DNA of 32,026 nucleotides from Entrophospora sp. SA101 (taxonomy: Eukaryota; Glomeromycota; Glomeromycetes; Entrophosporales; Entrophosporaceae), in contig CAUDNR010004360.1 in assembly GCA_958430865.1 (NCBI GenBank), positions 11,751 through 43,776 on the forward strand, given 5' to 3'. Shown in pieces: positions 26,204 through 32,026 of the stretch. The notes under the pieces were generated by a model. That model was not told where the DNA came from, did not search any database, and saw only the letters and a list, made by a program, of their open reading frames with translations. The position numbers were made by a program, and so were the translations under genes. How positions within the stretch are numbered: the first letter of the stretch is position 1; every line of letters begins with the position of its first letter.

Positions 26204-27560
26204 TTATGAATATGAAACTTTTGCTTTTGCCCTAAATTTCCATTTTTTTGGAGCTTTAGGAGTACCATCATCATCATCATCTTCTTCTTCTTGTTTCACT
26301 TCAACTTTTTTCTCTTTTTCTTGTTTATCTTTAATAATAAATTCATCAAGTGGGTCAATTATATTTGTAGAATTGCCATCTGGATCAGTTGGGTCACACT
26401 CCTCACATCTCCAAATATATCCGCTAAAAAAGAAATTGTTATTAATACATATATAAAATAAAACGTATACATACATTCATACAAACAACATATGTAATGT
26501 ATGTTGTATATAAACTTACCCGATAGGCATCGTTTTTCTTGGCGGATTCATACAAGCTAGATGATACCATTTTGTACAGAAATTACACCTAATCATTCTA
26601 TTAACTGTATCTCTACCTTTCTTTTCTAACATTAAATTGCTAGCTTTTGTATTTTTAACATATGAAGGTGGCTGATAATCATCCGGAGGTTCAATCCTAT
26701 CACATTTGAAACATATAGGTTGAGGATATCTACTTGGTAGTTCTAAATTTATTGAATCATCATCATCGTCATCGTCGTCATCGTCATCGTCATCGTCATC
26801 ATTTATTCTATCATTATGATTAAGATAATATTTAGAGCTATCTTTAATTAATGTTTTTGGCCTTTTGTTCTTATTAGAATTCCCATTTCTTGATCCTTCG
26901 CCCTTTTTACTGTATTGTTGTTGTGAAGAGTCAGAACTATTTCCATTTTTCTTTCTTTTTCTCATTAATGGTTTCTTTTGAGATCTTTTCCTAACATTCC
27001 TATTACTGTGATTACTACTACCACTAAAAATAGTATTTTCTATAGTTCCACTAATTATACTACCATAAATAATCTTTGATCTATTCTTATTACCATTAAT
27101 ATTACCACTATGACTATTATAATATTCATCATCATCATTTCTAACTTTTTTGTTACTATAATAATCATATGTATCTTTAAATATTTCAGAACTATTCTTT
27201 TTCTTGTTTTTACTATTCTTCCTATTGGATTTTTTCTTAGGTTCATCCTCATAATCCTCATCATAATCATAATCATAATCCTCGTCCTCTTCATCCTCTT
27301 CATCTTCTTCTTCACTATTATAATCTCTTCTTCTTAAATATGACGATGGTGATGATGCACTCATTCTTGAAGTTGTTGTTATTATTGTTGAATTATTATT
27401 TTCAGGTAAGTTGATTAAATCCGATATATTCTTTCTAGATGCAGGAAATGGTACCATGCCAGTATTATATGCCTTTTTCAATTGATTAGTTAGTTCGTCT
27501 ATTATTTTTGATGTTGAATTTGTTGAGGAGGATAGTTGAGTTTTTATATTGGTGCTGTTG

Positions 27561-27613
<53 letters not shown>

Positions 27614-29499
27614 GTTATTATTATTATTATTATTATTACTGCTACTGCCACCAATGTTATTATTATCTTCACCAATAGAATCATTATCAACACCATTAAT
27701 ATAACTGTTATTTCTACTTTTTTTACTATTGGTATTATTCTCATCAATACCCATCATAGTGTCAATATCATTATTATTATCAAAATTAATGACATTGTCA
27801 CAGTTATTATTATTATCATCATCATCGTTAATTAAAACATTAGTTATTGACATTACTCTTGATGGTGTATCAAATGCTTCAGATCCATTATTTGAAGATG
27901 TTGAAGTAGTTCTTGAAACCTTAAGATTTTTCTTGGGTGTTTTACTTTTGCCATTATTAGTAGCGGTTGTTGTAGTTTTTTTACCCTTTTTACCTTTTTG
28001 TTTACGTTCCTTTTGTCTTTGAACAAGAATTTTTTGAGCATTATCTAATCCTAATGTTTCAATTTCTTCAATATCTAACTTTTTAATATTAATTGTTTTT
28101 GCTTCTTCCACATTATTATTATTCCAATCTGATATTGAATTTGGCAATTTAGCCAATAATCGTTGAATTTCAATCATTGACTTTTCTATTAATCCATCTC
28201 TTATTTGTCTTTCTGCTTCTTTGTAAGTTGAGCATTCAGTATATTGTTTTATCTCAACATTATTATTAATGATATTGCTATCATCTGCATCTTTTTTAAT
28301 CATCTTTTCAACAAAAGCTTTTACTCTAAATCTTAATCTGTTTAAATAATTTGCTAATTCGATTGTTTCTGATTTTACAGTCCTTTTTTTTTGTTCCAAG
28401 GATTCAATTTGCTCCTCCCCTCTACTTATCTTGTCCTTATCTCCTTTATACTCTGAATATAGCTGAGCAACGTTTTTTCTAAGTTTGACTATTTGTTTTT
28501 CTCGACGTTTCTGGTATTCAGAATAATTATCTTCAAAAATTTCCCTGAGTATTTTTCCTTGATCTATTAACTCACTTGTGAGTTTATTGTTTCTTTTTTG
28601 TAACTCTTCAGACCTAACATTGTCTAAAAATTTATCACGTTTTAAAATCCACCTTTCCCATTCATTTAAACGAACAGTGCCAGCTTGTGAACAATGTTCT
28701 TTACAATACTGTTGTATTTACATATGATATAATTATTATTTAATGATATTAATCAATCAATCATACCTATAAAAAAATGAAGTTCCAAATTATAAATTAA
28801 TTAATAAGCAACTTACAACAAAATAAGGATCTGACATTTCAGAATCATCCTCATATTCCAAAAGATTATAAGATTGAGCACAAGTTACATGTATCCAATT
28901 TTTACAGCCGCCTGCATCACAATGAACAGTCGCACCTTGACTAGCAAGTTCTTTAGGACATATACAACAATCCTAAATAAATACAAATGATTAATAAAAA
29001 CAATAACAATAATGTAAAAACTTATGATTTGATGATTATTATTATAACATGATGATAATAAGATTAATTTGTTTACCTTTATCCAATTTGTCTTTTCAAC
29101 ACTAATGATAGAGCACTCATTTAATCCTTGAGTATTGGCTATCCACATTCCTGGCATCCATAAGGCACAAACTAAATGGACCCACGCATCTGTTTTGAAG
29201 CCTTCTTCTTCCTGCAATCTACGAAATGCTCCAGTTTTTTTTGGACATAAAATACATGACTATAAAATTTATAAAAAAAAAATTATCAGTCAATAGATTC
29301 TTTATTATGATTATGATAACAATGGTTTGTTTATTTATTTAACATACCACCACTTCAGATGGTTTTGCAAGACATAGATGCAGGAAATGGTACCATGCCA
29401 GTATTATATGCCTTTTTCAATTGATTAGTTAGTTCGTCTATTATTTTTGATGTTGAATTTGTTGAGGAGGATAGTTGAGTTTTTATATTGGTGCTGTTG

Positions 29500-29552
<53 letters not shown>

Positions 29553-31876
29553 GTTATTATTATTATTATTATTATTACTGCTACTGCCACCAATGTTATT
29601 ATTATCTTCACCAATAGAATCATTATCAACACCATTAATATAACTGTTATTTCTACTTTTTTTACTATTGGTATTATTCTCATCAATACCCATCATAGTG
29701 TCAATATCATTATTATTATCAAAATTAATGACATTGTCACAGTTATTATTATTATCATCATCATCGTTAATTAAAACATTAGTTATTGACATTACTCTTG
29801 ATGGTGTATCAAATGCTTCAGATCCATTATTTGAAGATGTTGAAGTAGTTCTTGAAACCTTAAGATTTTTCTTGGGTGTTTTACTTTTGCCATTATTAGT
29901 AGCGGTTGTTGTAGTTTTTTTACCCTTTTTACCTTTTTGTTTACGTTCCTTTTGTCTTTGAACAAGAATTTTTTGAGCATTATCTAATCCTAATGTTTCA
30001 ATTTCTTCAATATCTAACTTTTTAATATTAATTGTTTTTGCTTCTTCCACATTATTATTATTCCAATCTGATATTGAATTTGGCAATTTAGCCAATAATC
30101 GTTGAATTTCAATCATTGACTTTTCTATTAATCCATCTCTTATTTGTCTTTCTGCTTCTTTGTAAGTTGAGCATTCAGTATATTGTTTTATCTCAACATT
30201 ATTATTAATGATATTGCTATCATCTGCATCTTTTTTAATCATCTTTTCAACAAAAGCTTTTACTCTAAATCTTAATCTGTTTAAATAATTTGCTAATTCG
30301 ATTGTTTCTGATTTTACAGTCCTTTTTTTTTGTTCCAAGGATTCAATTTGCTCCTCCCCTCTACTTATCTTGTCCTTATCTCCTTTATACTCTGAATATA
30401 GCTGAGCAACGTTTTTTCTAAGTTTGACTATTTGTTTTTCTCGACGTTTCTGGTATTCAGAATAATTATCTTCAAAAATTTCCCTGAGTATTTTTCCTTG
30501 ATCTATTAACTCACTTGTGAGTTTATTGTTTCTTTTTTGTAACTCTTCAGACCTAACATTGTCTAAAAATTTATCACGTTTTAAAATCCACCTTTCCCAT
30601 TCATTTAAACGAACAGTGCCAGCTTGTGAACAATGTTCTTTACAATACTGTTGTATTTACATATGATATAATTATTATTTAATGATATTAATCAATCAAT
30701 CATACCTATAAAAAAATGAAGTTCCAAATTATAAATTAATTAATAAGCAACTTACAACAAAATAAGGATCTGACATTTCAGAATCATCCTCATATTCCAA
30801 AAGATTATAAGATTGAGCACAAGTTACATGTATCCAATTTTTACAGCCGCCTGCATCACAATGAACAGTCGCACCTTGACTAGCAAGTTCTTTAGGACAT
30901 ATACAACAATCCTAAATAAATACAAATGATTAATAAAAACAATAACAATAATGTAAAAACTTATGATTTGATGATTATTATTATAACATGATGATAATAA
31001 GATTAATTTGTTTACCTTTATCCAATTTGTCTTTTCAACACTAATGATAGAGCACTCATTTAATCCTTGAGTATTGGCTATCCACATTCCTGGCATCCAT
31101 AAAGCACAAACCAAATGAACCCATGAATTCGTTTTGAAATCATCTTCTTCATGTAATCGGCGAAATGCTCCAGTTTTTTTCGGACATAAAATACATGACT
31201 ACAAATTTATTCAAAAAAATAAAGTCTATATTTTGATTAATGACAACAATGATGATAACATAAAAAATTTTTTTGAACATACCACCACTTCAGATGGTTT
31301 TGCAAGACATTTGTCACAATACCAAGGATCATCTGTAGAAGGTAAGTTTTTTATACCATGACATTCTAAAAATAAGGAGAAAATATATTAGAAATGATAA
31401 GTAACACTACCTTGGTATTCTTCGATTAGATAATACCTTGATGACATATAACCTCGCATTTCTGTCCATCACAATACACCAACATATTTCCTACATCAGT
31501 TGCACCCTCAAGACACACACAACATATTCCCGGATCTTTAAATTTCTATAACAATTAAAAAAGCATTTAAAACTAACTTACTGCTACACTACACGTATGT
31601 GTATGCGCGTATATCGTTAATATAAGAGATGCATACCCATTTTTCTAAAAATGATTTTGCGGGATCTTGTTCATCAACTTCTTTTCTTGGTCTAGATTTT
31701 CTGATGCTTTGTTTAACTATTTTTTCAAGATTCTGATCTTGTTTATCATCGTTGATAACAGCATTGCGTGTTTCGCGTTTGTTATAAATCGCTTCTGGTC
31801 CTGCTGATTCTTCGATATAATTGATCGAATTGCTTTCGACGATTTGTTCTATGTTGTTAGCATTAACAAAAGCCAT
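26204..31876 (-). CDS. Multi-PHD-finger chromatin protein (PHF14-like architecture)
   Basis: Start ATG at 31876 (AAAAAAATGGC context). Exons 1-3 are 31637-31876, 31437-31545 and 31283-31365. The full-length model then joins 29077-29259, 28817-28972, 26520-28708 and 26204-26423, giving 1,059 aa. Residues 88-136 form a C4HC3 PHD finger. Residues 146-263 form an extended PHD (ePHD, zf-HC5HC2H) with WVHLVCALWMPG and WIHVTCAQ. A charged coiled-coil-like region spans about 265-390. Low-complexity Asn, Asp and Lys runs follow, including about 30 Asn. A C-terminal PHD (C923, C926, C965, C968, H973, C976, C993, C996) has an enlarged first loop. PHD-ePHD pairs read histone H3 tails in BRPF/JADE/PHF14 proteins, so a nuclear chromatin role is likely. 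An internal ~1.94-kb tandem duplication supplies a second set of middle exons, and the full model needs a 2,023-nt splice from 31283 to 29259 that skips it. Confidence 0.75.
27436..29374. repeat. Tandem duplication, unit 1
   Basis: This unit of about 1,939 bp is repeated directly as 29375-31313. From 27436 to about 29160 the two units look identical at offset 1,939, including the (ATT)n/poly-Asn tract. From about 29161 to 29345 (5' part of exon 4 and the preceding intron) they differ strongly. The last 30 bp (29346-29375, exon 3 tail) match again. Confidence 0.93.
27560..27640. repeat. Trinucleotide run encoding poly-Asn
   Basis: An (ATT)n run with a few GTT triplets encodes about 30 Asn on the minus strand within exon 6 of the PHD-finger gene. 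The same tract occurs at 29499-29579 in the other duplication unit, with the same length. Confidence 0.9.
29355..31198 (-). CDS. Alternative or disrupted middle exons of the PHD-finger gene
   Basis: This is the upstream copy of the duplicated exons: 31016-31198 and 30756-30911 (ePHD), then 30647 down to the duplication junction at 29375. Joined to exons 1-3 it gives a 687-aa product that keeps PHD1, the ePHD, the coiled coil and the poly-Asn run but lacks the last PHD. At 29375 exon 6 is fused out of frame to a 30-bp tail of exon 3. The reading then adds MSCKTI and stops (TGA, 29355-29357), just before an intact donor (GTATGT at 29346). It could be a real shorter isoform, a transcript destroyed by nonsense-mediated decay, or an assembly duplication. 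Confidence 0.6.
29375..31313. repeat. Tandem duplication, unit 2
   Basis: Second unit. Its tail (about 31101-31313) carries the version of exon 4, intron 3 and exon 3 that is continuous with the true 5' exons of the gene. The junction with unit 1 at 29375 lies inside coding sequence on both sides (exon 6 to exon 3). Confidence 0.93.
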
Positions 31877-32026
31877 TTTTTTTACGCGATCTTTATGTAA
31901 CAGATAATAGCAATATATAAAAGCGTGACGGAATTTCTCTTTATCACATTATTATTAATTAACCGGTTGATAATAGATTGTGATGAAACGGCAATCAATT
32001 GATCACGAAAATAAGTAACATGAGCA
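31877..32026. promoter_or_regulatory. 5' flank of the PHD-finger gene
   Basis: Short upstream region of the minus-strand gene. A TATATA-like sequence near 31914-31920 lies about 40 bp upstream of the ATG. No further element is clear, and the window ends here. Confidence 0.35.

Noticed and set aside
27536..27835. Poly-Ile frames on plus opposite the PHD-finger exon
   Set aside because: They are antisense shadows of the (ATT)n tract and the poly-Asn coding region.

Overview
This is a very AT-rich eukaryotic window, and its gene content points to a fungus. It holds four recognisable protein-coding loci. They are a PP1 catalytic subunit of fungal GLC7 type, a Reg1/Reg2-type PP1 regulatory subunit, a Nur1/Mug154 (DUF2418) nuclear-rim protein, and a multi-PHD-finger chromatin protein. 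The first three have fungus-type sequence signatures: a TMHGG loop and '[12 protein letters not shown]' in PP1, 'SPRTLKW..ECDILWLFGPLY' in the Reg1-like protein, and 'WDPPIFSLDLFCYFSP' in the Nur1 protein. Short GT-AG introns (about 65-110 bp), Asn/Asp homopolymers and abundant microsatellites suggest an early-diverging AT-rich fungus, for example a Glomeromycotina-like member of the Mucoromycota. The exact lineage cannot be fixed from this window.

Layout. 1-1281 is flanking DNA that recurs inverted at 16000-17279. 1600-4373 (minus) is the Reg1-like gene: two exons around an unusually long 1,040-bp intron. 4374-14152 is almost 10 kb with no gene I can support, only AT-rich DNA and microsatellites ending in a long (ATT)n tract and a 10-N gap (14153-14162). 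After the gap, 14163-16004 repeats part of the Reg1-like gene in direct orientation. It joins through a 5-bp microhomology (CAACT) to the inverted copy of 1-1281. At about 17000-17580 there is a GC-richer island with a possible 48-aa Cys-rich reading frame on the minus strand. 17850-18400 holds short direct repeats and a TTTGCCA-rich stretch. 19913-21279 (minus) is the PP1 catalytic gene (5 exons, 334 aa, all catalytic residues present). 22185-23720 (minus) holds decayed coding remnants, the larger resembling the C-terminal part of a fungal Plavaka/KDZ-like transposase. 24522-25876 (plus) is the Nur1-like gene (7 exons, 294 aa). 26204-31876 (minus) is the PHD-finger gene, interrupted by an internal ~1.94-kb tandem duplication.

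Biology. PP1 (GLC7) and a Reg1-type targeting subunit act together: in yeast Reg1 brings Glc7 to Snf1 for glucose repression. The Reg1-like protein here has an RVxF-type motif (KSIRF) and the PP1 here keeps all RVxF-groove residues, so this window encodes both halves of a plausible holoenzyme. The two duplications, one inverted and adjacent to a scaffold gap and one tandem inside a gene, are either real recent rearrangements or assembly/amplification artefacts. The first has several features of an artefact. If it is one, the PP1 and Reg1-like genes would actually be convergent neighbours. All exon models were built by eye and checked for reading-frame continuity; no database search was possible.
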